Below, piece by piece: positions 15,401-21,992 of a stretch of DNA of 28,520 nt (the stretch's first letter is position 1; every line of letters begins with the position of its first letter). Made by a program: the position numbers and the translations under genes. Below the pieces are notes generated by a model that had not been told where the DNA came from, did no database searches, and saw only the letters and a list, made by a program, of their open reading frames with translations. This stretch comes from a virus. The DNA is taken from IMG/VR virus record IMGVR_UViG_3300045825_000283, positions 1-28,520 of that record; one strand, 5' to 3'.

Positions 15401-17427
15401 GGCTTTACCATGCCGAGGTTCACCTCGAGATGGTCGGCCTTGCCATTCAGGGCGCTCACCAGCGCCGCGTTGCCCTGCATTTCCCCCATTGCCTGTCCTA
15501 GCACGCGCTGCCCTTCAGCAACGGCCTGACGGCGCTTGTCGTTCGCCGCTTGGGCAATCAGCAGGTCGGCCCCATTCTCGGCGTCCGGCAGTTCAATGGC
15601 GGCAGCCGCGTCGTAGAATTCCTTGGCGCTGGACACAGCCTCCTGCTGCTTCTTTTCGTACTGTTCCACATGGAACTCGCCCATTGCGTCGCGTACCTTG
15701 TCGGCGTCGGCGCCCATATCGGCCTGAATGCGGCGGGCCAGCACTTGAGCAGCCCCAGAGACCCCGAGCACGTCCACCACGGAACGGTCGATCAATCCAT
15801 CACCGCCCACAACCTGTGAGAAGGAATTCAGCGCGTTGAAAGCCCCAGCACCGATGTGCCCGGCCAGCTTCGACTCCCCACCGGCAGCGTCGGCAGCGCG
15901 CAGGAAGGCGCGGGTACCGGAAGTCCGGACGTCTTCCTCCATCTGCTTGCGGGCCGATTCTTCAATATCTGCGTCGGAAACGTCGATGATCTGGGCTTTG
16001 GACTCTACAACCTTGGCCGTGTCCAACGCTTTCGAGGCGTCGCGTGCCTGCATTTCAGCAATCCGGAGCCGCTTCTGCAGCTTGAGCATGGTCGCGGCTT
16101 TTTGCGCATCGGTCAGGACTTTGACGCTCGGGGGTGGGGTGTCGGGGTTTTCCAGACGGAAGGCCGCAAGTTCCTCGGCAATCGCCTGCTTGTGGTCGTC
16201 CTTGGTCTCGGGGATGGGCTTATTCTCCGGATCAACCGGCTTGCCCATCGCCACGTTCGCCTCGGCCTTGGCTGATTCCTTGTCGATTCCCGCGCGGTTG
16301 GTATAGTCGGCATTGAAGCCCAGCTTTGCGCCGGTCACTTCCGGTAGGGGAGCGAGGTCGTTAACCGACAGGGTACCGGCGTCGTTCGTTTCCAGCGGAA
16401 TCAGCCCAAGTCCGGACGCGGCCCGTGCACCGGCATCCTCCACCAGCACGCGCCGGTTCAGTTCGACCGTGTCCTTTGCGCGCTTGAACAGCGCCGTGGT
16501 GTGCTCTTTCCGTGCAGATTCCAGTGCGGCAGGGGAGAGACCGGCATGGGCAGCCTCGTCGAACTCCAAGTCCTTCGGCTCCCAGCCAGCCAGTTCTGCA
16601 ACCCCATGCACGAAGTTGTCGCGCTCGGTTTGCATGGCGGCCTTGAGTTTGCCGCGCTCTGCCTGCTTGGCATCGTGGACGCCCAGTTCTTTGTCCTTGG
16701 CGATTTGATCCTTGCGGGCGAGTTGGCGCTCTTGGTGCTTTTCTGACAATTCCTGACGGTACGATGATTGCGGCTTCACGCCGCGCAGCTTGAGGTGGTT
16801 CAGTTTGCCACCGGCACCGCCGATGACTGACGCAGTCCCGTCTGGATGCTCAGTGATGAGGATCGGGACGCCCTTCGAGCCTTCCCCATTTGGATGAACT
16901 GTCAGCCACCTTTCTCCGGGGCCGAGGGATTTGAACAGCAATTCATCCCCAACAATCAGCGCCCCATCAGCCGCAGCAACCCGCACCTTAAAGTCGTCCA
17001 CAGGCATGACCAGCACATCCCCAAGGAAGCGCTCGTCGTCGTAGTGCAGCATGAACACGCCGATGGCTTCCTCGGCGTTGTCGAACCCAAGCATGACCTT
17101 CTGCTCGTCGTCTTCGGTAAATTCAGGGGGGCGGCGGGTGGTGATGACGTAGGCCAGAGCAGCATTCTCGTCTGGGCCGAGGAAACAGTCTACATGATCA
17201 CCGTCCGTGCCGAGTGTCGTTTTTCCGAGACTTCGTTTAATGTACCCATAGTCGAAGTGCATGCGCGATTCCCAGCGCTTGCCAGAAGGATCGACGCCAC
17301 GGCGAACGGTACCAGAAGGATTCTCGATTGAGATATCCATACCGGCGAACCGCAGCTTTTTCTTTTTGTAGTTTCCGGCCCTGAGTTGCGGGTCGGTAGG
17401 TTCGTGAGAATGTCGGAATAGATGCAT
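12463..17427 (-). CDS. Polyvalent protein: InPase-like domain plus SNF2-type helicase (1654 aa)
   Basis: This is the largest gene in the window. Residues ~25-155 resemble family I inorganic pyrophosphatases, with the acidic cluster GTDGDHVDCFLGP at 73-85 (D75, D77, D80). Such domains are known in phage polyvalent proteins (InPase, PF18823). Residues ~175-210 form a small beta segment (VIGGAGGKLNHLKLRGV). Residues ~215-1090 are mostly helical, probably several unrecognised domains. The C-terminal third is an SF2 helicase of the SNF2 type: Walker A GTGSGKS at 1162-1168, DESQ box II at 1296-1299, SSGDPVKN near 1330, DAGATGMNLQ near 1555 and QRQGRINRTGQ at 1584-1594. In such proteins, domains are often injected with phage DNA and counter host defences. 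Location among the head genes supports virion packaging, but that is inference. Confidence 0.88.
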   Translation of the reverse strand: MHLFRHSHEPTDPQLRAGNYKKKKLRFAGMDISIENPSGTVRRGVDPSGKRWESRMHFDYGYIKRSLGKTTLGTDGDHVDCFLGPDENAALAYVITTRRPPEFTEDDEQKVMLGFDNAEEAIGVFMLHYDDERFLGDVLVMPVDDFKVRVAAADGALIVGDELLFKSLGPGERWLTVHPNGEGSKGVPILITEHPDGTASVIGGAGGKLNHLKLRGVKPQSSYRQELSEKHQERQLARKDQIAKDKELGVHDAKQAERGKLKAAMQTERDNFVHGVAELAGWEPKDLEFDEAAHAGLSPAALESARKEHTTALFKRAKDTVELNRRVLVEDAGARAASGLGLIPLETNDAGTLSVNDLAPLPEVTGAKLGFNADYTNRAGIDKESAKAEANVAMGKPVDPENKPIPETKDDHKQAIAEELAAFRLENPDTPPPSVKVLTDAQKAATMLKLQKRLRIAEMQARDASKALDTAKVVESKAQIIDVSDADIEESARKQMEEDVRTSGTRAFLRAADAAGGESKLAGHIGAGAFNALNSFSQVVGGDGLIDRSVVDVLGVSGAAQVLARRIQADMGADADKVRDAMGEFHVEQYEKKQQEAVSSAKEFYDAAAAIELPDAENGADLLIAQAANDKRRQAVAEGQRVLGQAMGEMQGNAALVSALNGKADHLEVNLGMVKPEQAVIQLRAIGLQPGDFELSAVGGQLVANIKGDGMDRLAKPIDRAGMAQVRRNLDIMEGSQDEDGWLPIGIANRPDLSMSVQPGVAERISKPFAPSGDLKQSLQDYIGGRMADGDEPRDILADVHSADFFAKAGDPASYRDALDAVAPLKGEDGKMKPIETLRDSWETMADDYTQSQYGGTRSPIHKQSFEVTQKSVDSLHRALAETPEGVSAFKPIGDLSAKERSGLRNWWHANVAKEDPKAAELRATLEAHAANEPEQKALDLFGEESTNPEWQDWKSKRDAMAEQVNSAGLSWGRYVEMLGSNEKAVESVQDLVRSHISHKFSDTYNTLHPDAPLKLGRTTIRNSLDHLDAVDPAAREARTAKEKELLDSMRERSGGKYASGSVKDKLDAAQQEKEAFDQSQMGFFSTEDAPADKPLGADERYTIGQAAEQKIAGMMSVVGQNFRPGKPAKLWNASMSGGKNFARQRLIKLLESNKRVVAAFGTGSGKSLLQMAGFTHLHGKGKVNRGLVLCPSIVQGQFGGEAVRYLEPGKYKVHAEPGASREERLAAYRDPATHMVMATHQSFRDDMIHLGAKHAGVSESEMSDRLQKMKPEQRKEWAKSVSDTEGFNFDYMSVDESQYTLNREGKENSGLANVSDAFSDNAEYFMPSSGDPVKNDASEAFDMLAKMDRSRYTDRAAFMRKYGGDTVAAKDALKREMARYVYASRIDPDVKADRQTVNVKLNDKQNAALAQLDKDVSEVRIAKMNGTLAVDAMKRLSPERFEGVPDDKVEDVARALQKSIGLIKNAATKRIIHTHPEGALLDMAATYANARRGKPGVIFAHSLQSVDQLKARLEKEGHRVVTLTGADSTQDKDKKKLEFNPETGEASADIMIASDAGATGMNLQRGQWEVQMDTPDTAMTHGQRQGRINRTGQKNDIELADLVAEHPSISKARDRLKRKYGLRELMTSSMEGLDDSGLAWHLKQKFAQDEANA

Positions 17428-17456
17428 TCCGACAGGTTAACGTCACGACAGAATCG

Positions 17457-17846
17457 TCAGTTCTGGCCTACGAATTTCGCCAAGTTTAATGATATTGCAG
17501 CATCCAAACGTCCGATCAAATCGGCATCATCAGTGTCCAACCAAAAGCCGAAGCTATGTCCGATGAAGTTACCGCAGAATCGAACTGCATCAGGACGGTC
17601 TGGATATATCGGATTTATGTCGACTGCGACTCTTCGTTGCGACTCTTTGTCGTAAGCCATTTTTCCACTCCACGCTCTACCTCGGAATGGAGCGCAACCT
17701 TTTCTGCCGGAAAACGCTGGGTCATCAGAAAAGTCCAACCTCCTGTCTAGAGGCCACCGACAGATAGCGTCGAACAGCCCGTCAATGTCTGTGGTCGGCC
17801 AGTTCGGTATGCCCGACGCCGTCCCGATATCCGATGCGATTATCAT
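17457..17846 (-). CDS. Unknown protein upstream of the polyvalent gene (about 129 aa)
   Basis: I prefer the ATG at 17846, which has GGAAAG eight bases upstream; an ATG at 17861 gives a 134-residue form without a clear ribosome binding site. The protein is mixed alpha/beta, rich in Asp, Trp and Phe, with segments PNWPTTDIDGLFDAICRWPL, KMAYDKESQRRVAVDINPIY and FWLDTDDADLIGRLDAAISL. There is no signal peptide, transmembrane segment or metal-binding motif. It is the gene directly upstream of the 1654-aa polyvalent protein, so it is probably co-transcribed with it. I do not recognise the family. A compact globular cytoplasmic or packaged protein is the most that can be said. Confidence 0.7.
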   Translation of the reverse strand: MIIASDIGTASGIPNWPTTDIDGLFDAICRWPLDRRLDFSDDPAFSGRKGCAPFRGRAWSGKMAYDKESQRRVAVDINPIYPDRPDAVRFCGNFIGHSFGFWLDTDDADLIGRLDAAISLNLAKFVGQN

Positions 17847-17863
17847 GTCATAACTTTCCATAG

Positions 17864-18055
17864 TTAAAATTTGTGATCACTTAAAGAAGGCTCGCCATCC
17901 TTGCGAAGCCCGCACTTCGTACAAATAAACTCACCACGCCGAGCCTCGACATAGGCATTATGAGCAATGCGCCGAGCAAATTCCTCGGTGTCCTCGTTTT
18001 TCATTGGTCGCATGCCGGAGCCGGTCTCGCGCCACCACTTGAAAAAGCCGGTCAT
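17864..18055 (-). CDS. Small CxxC protein (63 aa)
   Basis: This 63-residue protein starts with an ATG that overlaps the stop of the transglycosylase-like gene (ATGA), which supports it as a real gene. The N-terminus (MTGFFKWWRETGSGMRPMK) is basic and aromatic. The C-terminus has a single pair CTKCG and a later histidine (SLSDHKF). One pair alone does not make a complete zinc ribbon, so any metal site would be partial or shared in a dimer. I do not recognise the family. It is coupled to the lytic enzyme gene, but no lysis-type membrane segment is present. Confidence 0.6.
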   Translation of the reverse strand: MTGFFKWWRETGSGMRPMKNEDTEEFARRIAHNAYVEARRGEFICTKCGLRKDGEPSLSDHKF

Positions 18056-18522
18056 AGCAGTTTGCGCGTCGTGGTATTAAATGGCGCATGATGACGCAAG
18101 CGCCACCGCTCTGCATGATGCCGATGCATGGCGATTTGACGCGCTCGCCACTTTACGCCTTCATGATATTTGCTCCCGCCGACCGCGTACTGCTTGGTTA
18201 GCATGATTTTCTGATAGCACGTCCAGCGGTTGCCCAAGTCGTGGTCGAGACCCCACTCCAACAGAAATATCTGCTGCGCCGGATTCATCCATGACGGCTT
18301 GCCGAGCGCAGGCTTCCACGATCCGTCCTTCTTCGCCATCGCGGCGAACTCGTAGAACGTCTCCTTGCGGAACTGAGCAATGCCGCGCGAGACACCGTCG
18401 TCACCGCTCGCGTCGTAGCGCATGCCGGATTCGCACTTCATTATGTTGAGCATCAGGCGGGCATCAGCAGCCTGCGCCGGAGCCGAGAACAACAAGCAAA
18501 GCGTTATGAAAAAATAGCGCAT
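18052..18522 (-). CDS. Secreted SLT-type lytic transglycosylase-like protein (156 aa)
   Basis: The start at 18522 is supported by AAGGAG eight bases upstream; an in-frame extension to 18636 adds a low-quality basic N-terminus and overlaps the neighbour. Residues 1-19 form a signal peptide (MRYFFITLCLLFSAPAQAAD) with a likely AQA cleavage site. The mature part begins with an SLT/lysozyme-like core: helix MLNIMKCESG with candidate catalytic E31, then DGVSRGIAQFR at 42-52, matching the Glu-Ser and G-x-x-Q pattern of soluble transglycosylase folds. The C-terminus is basic and aromatic. In phages, such enzymes cut peptidoglycan during entry or lysis. The signal peptide suggests Sec export, so lysis or local wall remodelling is likelier than a packaged tail enzyme. 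The substrate is not proven. Confidence 0.75.
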   Translation of the reverse strand: MRYFFITLCLLFSAPAQAADARLMLNIMKCESGMRYDASGDDGVSRGIAQFRKETFYEFAAMAKKDGSWKPALGKPSWMNPAQQIFLLEWGLDHDLGNRWTCYQKIMLTKQYAVGGSKYHEGVKWRARQIAMHRHHAERWRLRHHAPFNTTTRKLL

Positions 18523-18562
18523 TCGATTACTCCTTGGTTGGAAGGGTTTTTGCAGGAAAACA

Positions 18563-18769
18563 TCACGAATCGGCTGGTGCAACTTCTGAGAAATGCTGAA
18601 CGTAGATTTTATCGACCCACGCCTCCTGCGCATCACTGCCGAATCCGCGCCCAGCCACCGAGCGAAGAAAACGACGCTCCCAATTCGAGTACGTCGGCTC
18701 CCCCAGCAGCGGCAGCATCTTGTCGACCTTCTCGCCCATTGTCATAAGGCGTTTCCCTGCATTTGCCAT
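18563..18769 (-). CDS. Unknown small protein at the start of a minus-strand block (68 aa)
   Basis: The ATG at 18769 has GGGAGG five bases upstream. It is the first gene of the minus-strand block that runs leftwards, facing away from the first early promoter. The 68 residues are helical and charged, with MGEKVDKMLPLLGEPTYSNW, RRFLRSVAGRGFGSDAQEAW and VDKIYVQHFSEVAPADS. There is no signal peptide, membrane segment or metal site. The protein looks compact, with central Trp and Phe residues. I do not recognise the family. It could be regulatory or structural; its promoter, if any, lies in 18770-18840 and may overlap the divergent operator. Confidence 0.65.
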   Translation of the reverse strand: MANAGKRLMTMGEKVDKMLPLLGEPTYSNWERRFLRSVAGRGFGSDAQEAWVDKIYVQHFSEVAPADS

Positions 18770-18820
18770 GAGTCCTCCCGTTTAAAGTGGACGCATGGTG
18801 GCATAGATTAATCCGAAAGT

Positions 18821-18867
18821 AAATAGCCGTTGCTATTTGAAATGGGCAGTGATAGGATGCAGTTGTA
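18821..18867 (+). promoter_or_regulatory. Early promoter/operator, copy 1
   Basis: A perfect inverted repeat AAATAGC-CGTT-GCTATTT (18821-18838) overlaps a -35 hexamer TTGCTA (18830-18835). A 17-base spacer and a -10 hexamer TAGGAT (18853-18858) follow. GCAGTTGTA (18859-18867) adjoins the -10. The same repeat, spacing and GCAGTTGTA element occur again at 22155, so a shared regulator is likely. It drives the first plus-strand operon, whose first start codon is at 18897. Confidence 0.75.
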
Positions 18868-18896
18868 CCGACAAACCAAACCACCACGGAGGCAGC

Positions 18897-19091
18897 ATGA
18901 AACAGAGCGAAGCAAAGAAGGGCATGCAGGTAACGGTCATCGGAGATACGCCTGATCCGCAGGTTTACTACATCACCGAAATCAAAGGCAACTCAGCTCG
19001 CATTGCGTACACCACAGCAGAAGGCAAGACAGCACTCGGCGGGTTGGTGGATTTGAGCATGCTGGTCGAAGCAAAGAAGCAGGCAGCATAA
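18897..19091 (+). CDS. First gene of early operon 1, unknown (64 aa)
   Basis: The ATG at 18897 is chosen because GGAGG precedes it; an upstream in-frame ATG at 18837 lies inside the promoter. The 64 residues form a likely small beta-barrel: KKGMQVTVIGDTPDPQVYYI, TEIKGNSARIAYTTAEGKTA, then a helix DLSMLVEAKKQAA. The pattern (a short basic N-terminus, alternating strands and a final helix) resembles SH3-like small phage proteins, but I do not recognise a specific family. As the first gene of the operon it is probably made early and strongly. TAA ends it, and the next gene starts 30 bases later. Confidence 0.75.
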   Translation: MKQSEAKKGMQVTVIGDTPDPQVYYITEIKGNSARIAYTTAEGKTALGGLVDLSMLVEAKKQAA

Positions 19092-19120
19092 AAACACATA
19101 CCACTGAAAGGGCAAACACC

Positions 19121-19417
19121 ATGAACGAAAAACAGCTTGCAAAACTTCTCTCGGCAGTCCTCGGTAACATCGGAGGCCCAGCCGACCTAAAGGCGCTCGG
19201 CGTCACCCAAGTACAAGTAGTCAGCCCGCGCACAATCCGCATCGACATCGCCGAAGGCAAAAGCGCGATGGGCGTGAACCGCATCAAGGTTACGCTGCAG
19301 GAAGACGGCACCCTGCGCATTCGCACCGCGAAGTACGAAGAGATGGAGGACGTGCCGAACATTGCACCGGCCAACATCAAAGAGGCGTTCAAGAATATCG
19401 CTGGGGTGGAGGCATGA
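19121..19417 (+). CDS. Early operon unknown protein (98 aa)
   Basis: The 98-residue protein has a basic helical N-terminus (MNEKQLAKLLSAVLGNIGGP), a strand-rich centre (VTQVQVVSPRTIRIDIAEGK; VNRIKVTLQEDGTLRIRTAK) and a helical end (PANIKEAFKNIAGVEA). The order helix-strands-helix suggests a compact alpha/beta fold. No cysteine cluster or membrane segment is present. AAAGGG precedes the ATG at 19121. Its stop overlaps the next start as ATGA, showing translational coupling within the operon. I do not recognise the family. Confidence 0.75.
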   Translation: MNEKQLAKLLSAVLGNIGGPADLKALGVTQVQVVSPRTIRIDIAEGKSAMGVNRIKVTLQEDGTLRIRTAKYEEMEDVPNIAPANIKEAFKNIAGVEA

Positions 19418-19518
19418 AAACATTCCACGAACCGATGTACCCGATCCCAGAGCGCGTGCCGACATACCAAGAAAAGCTGGCGAAGGCCAAAGAGAGGCTG
19501 AAGGGACGGCAGTCATGA
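19414..19518 (+). CDS. Tiny coupled ORF (33 aa)
   Basis: A 33-residue ORF reads MKTFHEPMYPIPERVPTYQE and ends with a lysine-rich helix (KAKERLKGRQS). It is short, but its ATG overlaps the upstream stop and its TGA overlaps the downstream start, both as ATGA, and GGTGGAGG lies just before its start. That double overlap makes it a real gene rather than a chance frame. The first half is proline-rich and extended, and the second half is a basic amphipathic helix. Function is unknown; very small basic early phage proteins often bind a host protein. Confidence 0.65.
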   Translation: MKTFHEPMYPIPERVPTYQEKLAKAKERLKGRQS

Positions 19519-19829
19519 GCGCAACCAAAGGCCCGTGGGGAGTACGCGGGCGATTCATTGAGGCAGACCATAACTGGGCAACACCGGCATACGGCAACGG
19601 ATGGGGACGAACGGTGGTGGCCCATGTCGCCATGAATACGTCTGCCGACCGGGAAGAGGCAGAAGCGAACGCCCGCCAGATAGCCGCCGCACCAGAATTG
19701 CTGGAAGCGCTGCGCTGGACACTCGAGTGGATCGACGCGGTACCGAGCGACACCGTGCTGCCAGCCATGCCGGGATTCGACCGAGACGAAGTGAACCGCA
19801 TTCTGATTAAAGCAGGAGTCCGGCCATGA
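19515..19829 (+). CDS. Unknown phage protein with A-A-P-E-L-L-E-A-L motif (104 aa)
   Basis: The start at 19515 overlaps the previous stop (ATGA), and AAGGGACGG lies upstream. The N-terminal part (KGPWGVRGRFIEADHNWATP) is beta-rich with conserved-looking Trp. The middle (REEAEANARQIAAAPELLEA) is a motif found in very many phage proteins of unknown function, followed by an amphipathic helix LRWTLEWIDAVPSD. The end is a short helix (EVNRILIKAGVRP). No active site can be assigned. This common small protein family is typical of early regions in phages of Gram-negative hosts. It ends with TGA inside the next start codon. Confidence 0.75.
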   Translation: MSATKGPWGVRGRFIEADHNWATPAYGNGWGRTVVAHVAMNTSADREEAEANARQIAAAPELLEALRWTLEWIDAVPSDTVLPAMPGFDRDEVNRILIKAGVRP

Positions 19830-20122
19830 GCACAAAACGTATGTGGAAAACATCGTCGATTATTGCGATTGCCAACAGAATAAATGAGGTCGAGATTCTG
19901 GAAGAGACGGCTCAGTTCTACACATTCAAATACGTCTCCCTTGAAGACTTCGATGACAAGCCGATTCGGCGAAAGAAATGCGGCGACTTTCACGAAACGT
20001 TCGAGGCCGCAAAGAAATACAACATCGCCAGACTTGAGCGACACATCGTGAACATTGAACGCGACCTTGGGGAAGCCCAGCGCCGCCTCGAAGAAACTAA
20101 GCTGATGGAGCCAAAACAATGA
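19826..20122 (+). CDS. Early operon coiled-coil-ended protein (98 aa)
   Basis: This 98-residue protein begins MSTKRMWKTSSIIAIANRIN and has a beta-type centre (EETAQFYTFKYVSLEDFDDK), then a long C-terminal helix from about residue 55 to 93 (AKKYNIARLERHIVNIERDL; GEAQRRLEETKLM). The helix has heptad-like spacing, so a dimer is likely. There is no metal site, signal peptide or membrane segment. Start and stop both take part in ATGA overlaps with neighbours. I do not recognise the family. The basic stretch PIRRKKCGD could contact nucleic acid. Confidence 0.72.
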   Translation: MSTKRMWKTSSIIAIANRINEVEILEETAQFYTFKYVSLEDFDDKPIRRKKCGDFHETFEAAKKYNIARLERHIVNIERDLGEAQRRLEETKLMEPKQ

Positions 20123-20403
20123 GCGCCCCCATGAAATCCATCCAGCAACTCCAAAGCATGCAACTCGTCGCCATGACCCACGAAGAACGTGTGTTCCGGC
20201 ACCTCGCCAGCGGGCAACCACTGAACCCGCTCTACGCATGGACGCGATACGGGGTGTACCGGTTGGCCGACGTGATCTACAAGCTGCGCAACCGGGGCAT
20301 CAAAATCGTCAACGAGAGCATGGAGGTTGATAACCAGTTCGGGGAGAAGTGCAGGATAGGGAAGTACGTGATGGCGAAAGACCAACATTCGACTGGAGAT
20401 TGA
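20119..20403 (+). CDS. Helix-turn-helix protein, HTH_39-like (94 aa)
   Basis: Residues ~20-60 fit a winged helix: EERVFRHLASGQPLNPLYAW, then RYGVYRLADVIYKLRNRGIK, then a wing-like basic and polar end (NQFGEKCRIGKYVMAK). This order (helix, proline-containing turn, A-x-x-I-x-x-L-R-x-R-G recognition helix, wing) matches the HTH_39 domain known in phage proteins (PF14090). It is the only clear intact DNA-binding protein of the plus-strand block. Position in the operon driven by copy 1 of the repeat suggests it could act on the two repeated operators, but no sequence evidence links the protein to those sites. Start and upstream stop overlap as ATGA. Confidence 0.75.
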   Translation: MSAPMKSIQQLQSMQLVAMTHEERVFRHLASGQPLNPLYAWTRYGVYRLADVIYKLRNRGIKIVNESMEVDNQFGEKCRIGKYVMAKDQHSTGD

Positions 20404-20404
20404 A

Positions 20405-20968
20405 ATGACCGACATAGATAGGGAAACATTTGAGAATGCTGCAACGGCGCTGCGTTACGACATGACACGCGGACACACTCAGCGGTACGCATTCGAGAAT
20501 ACACAGCAGGCATGGATTCTTTGGAAAGCCGCCACCGAGCAAAGCTCTGCACGTATTGCGGAGTTGGAGAAAGAAGCTGAGAGGCGTAGCCAATTAGCTA
20601 CACCAAGTGACTTTAATCGTGAGCAGTTAAAGTTCGCCAATGCAACCATCGAAGAGTTGCGCAGGAAGTTGGCGGAGCAGAAATCAGAAGGTATTAAACT
20701 TGCGATTGAATCGGTAGCACGCTACTGCGCGACAACAGAAGTTATGAAACTATCCACCGCCCGCGCAGAAGGCCACGCGCAAGCCATGAAGGAAGTGAGC
20801 GAGACTCCGACTACTGTGTGGAAATATAGTTGCTATGGAATACCAGACAGCGAACGCTGCGCGAAGATGATGCATAACCAGTTCGACACGAACAAGCCAG
20901 AATCAGACGATGACTGGGAAGTATCGAACGTGGAAGAGTACATTCGCCGCACAACATTTAAGGAATAG
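20405..20968 (+). CDS. Unknown coiled-coil early protein, ends in TAG (187 aa)
   Basis: The first ~45 residues include RGHTQRYAFENTQQAWILWK, a pattern common in phage early proteins (Y-x-x-x-x-x-Q-x-x-W-x-x-W). Residues ~45-100 form a charged coiled coil (ARIAELEKEAERRSQLATPS; ATIEELRRKLAEQKSEGIKL). The C-terminal part contains TVWKYSCYGIPDSERCAKMM and an acidic end. The ribosome binding site is weak. The stop is TAG at 20966-20968. If that TAG were read, one Pro codon would follow and then TGA at 20972-20974, which overlaps the next start at 20971 as ATGA, the junction used by most genes here. The protein has no recognised enzymatic motif. Confidence 0.75.
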   Translation: MTDIDRETFENAATALRYDMTRGHTQRYAFENTQQAWILWKAATEQSSARIAELEKEAERRSQLATPSDFNREQLKFANATIEELRRKLAEQKSEGIKLAIESVARYCATTEVMKLSTARAEGHAQAMKEVSETPTTVWKYSCYGIPDSERCAKMMHNQFDTNKPESDDDWEVSNVEEYIRRTTFKE

Positions 20969-20970
20969 CC

Positions 20971-21549
20971 ATGACAGATAAATCAATACTGGAAAGAGCG
21001 AAGGCTTTCGGAATTAACTTTGGTGTATGCGAAGCAGGTGTAATTTGCGACGACACTATTTACCTATACCAACTCGAAGCCTTCCTATCCTCCGAGACAG
21101 CAGCACTCATAGAGGAAGTCGGTAACGCTACCAAGGCGCGTGAGTATTGGCGCGAATTGGCGTTTGACTTGGAAACTAACAAACTCCCTCAAATATCTGA
21201 CGCATTGCTTAATGTGACGATGGAAGTGCAAACACTTAAAGCAGAGCTGCAAGCAGCAGAGGCGAAGATTGTGATGCTGACTGAAATACTGAAAGAGTCT
21301 GTAAGCATGGTTCTCTATGTGTCACAGTTTACTAGCGATGATGGTGAAACTCCAGTTCCAGAATGGTACGAAGGAATCGAAGAAGCAATAAACACCAACC
21401 AAGAATCCTCCGCAAAGTTCATTGCTGTGGTGAAGGCGGAAGCGCTGGAAGATGCGGCGGTACGTATTAGAGCGATGTATGGACATGAGGCTGCCGCGTC
21501 TCAGTTATGCGACAGAATAGCATCAGAACTTCGTGGAGTCGGGAAATGA
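20971..21549 (+). CDS. Unknown early protein with coiled coil (192 aa)
   Basis: The ATG at 20971 has AAGGAA upstream, and its stop overlaps the next start. The 192 residues begin MTDKSILERAKAFGINFGVC, followed by a helical region. Residues ~70-105 form a coiled coil (QISDALLNVTMEVQTLKAEL; QAAEAKIVMLTEILKESVSM). The end (KAEALEDAAVRIRAMYGHEA; ASQLCDRIASELRGVGK) repeats the helical pattern. A central acidic part (SDDGETPVPEWYEGIEEAI) separates the two. No membrane, metal or catalytic motif is visible. Phage early regions often carry series of such E/A-rich proteins (the previous and next genes share this style), so local duplication and divergence are possible. Confidence 0.72.
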   Translation: MTDKSILERAKAFGINFGVCEAGVICDDTIYLYQLEAFLSSETAALIEEVGNATKAREYWRELAFDLETNKLPQISDALLNVTMEVQTLKAELQAAEAKIVMLTEILKESVSMVLYVSQFTSDDGETPVPEWYEGIEEAINTNQESSAKFIAVVKAEALEDAAVRIRAMYGHEAAASQLCDRIASELRGVGK

Positions 21550-21992
21550 GTGAACAATACTGGGATGCAGAATCTGCCGCAAAGCGAATGGATGCACTCG
21601 AATCAGAACTCTCCACCCTTCGTGCCGAGCGTGATGTACTGAAGGCAAGGATTGATGCTAAGCAGGAGCCTTTTTCTGTGGATGTTCCAGAGTATCACAA
21701 GCAAGGAATGGGCTGCGGGCTGGAGGATAGAGATATAACAGACCGCTATGATGCTATGGAGTACGGATGGGATTGCGCACTCGAACGAATGTTTGAGAAC
21801 CTACCAGAAAAACTCTACGCCCACCCAGCAATACCACCGGAAGGCATGATGCTGGTTCCGGTTGAGTTGACTGAGGCTATGTCTGATGCAGCTTATGCTG
21901 TTGATGCGCACCCAACTTTACCAAACACGTATGCGCATGTGTGGCGTGCCATGCTCAAAGCAGTACCAGCAAAGGGAGAGCAAGAACCATGA
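21546..21992 (+). CDS. Unknown early protein, phage V-P-V-E-L-T-type (148 aa)
   Basis: I start at the ATG at 21546, which overlaps the previous stop and has GGAG upstream. Residues 1-45 form a short coiled coil (SAAKRMDALESELSTLRAER). A central region (GLEDRDITDRYDAMEYGWDC) precedes the C-terminal motif IPPEGMMLVPVELTEAMSDA and a terminal helix with HVWRAMLKAVP. The C-terminal pattern (P-x-x-x-x-V-P-x-x-x-x-x-x-M-x-x-A, then W-x-x-M-L) is widespread in phages of enteric and related bacteria, function unknown. Its TGA overlaps the ATG of the amber-interrupted gene that follows, which helps to place that small gene's start. Confidence 0.75.
   Translation: MSEQYWDAESAAKRMDALESELSTLRAERDVLKARIDAKQEPFSVDVPEYHKQGMGCGLEDRDITDRYDAMEYGWDCALERMFENLPEKLYAHPAIPPEGMMLVPVELTEAMSDAAYAVDAHPTLPNTYAHVWRAMLKAVPAKGEQEP

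Noticed and set aside
18512-18636. Longer N-terminus for the transglycosylase-like gene (start at 18636)
   Set aside because: The added 38 residues are basic and low quality, have no good ribosome binding site, and would bury the signal peptide.
18633-18887. Minus-strand 84-codon frame over the early promoter
   Set aside because: It covers the promoter/operator and overlaps the 68-aa gene that has a good ribosome binding site.
19187-20239. Minus-strand frame of 350 codons opposite four early genes
   Set aside because: The plus-strand genes are joined by ATGA overlaps and some match known families, so this is a shadow frame.
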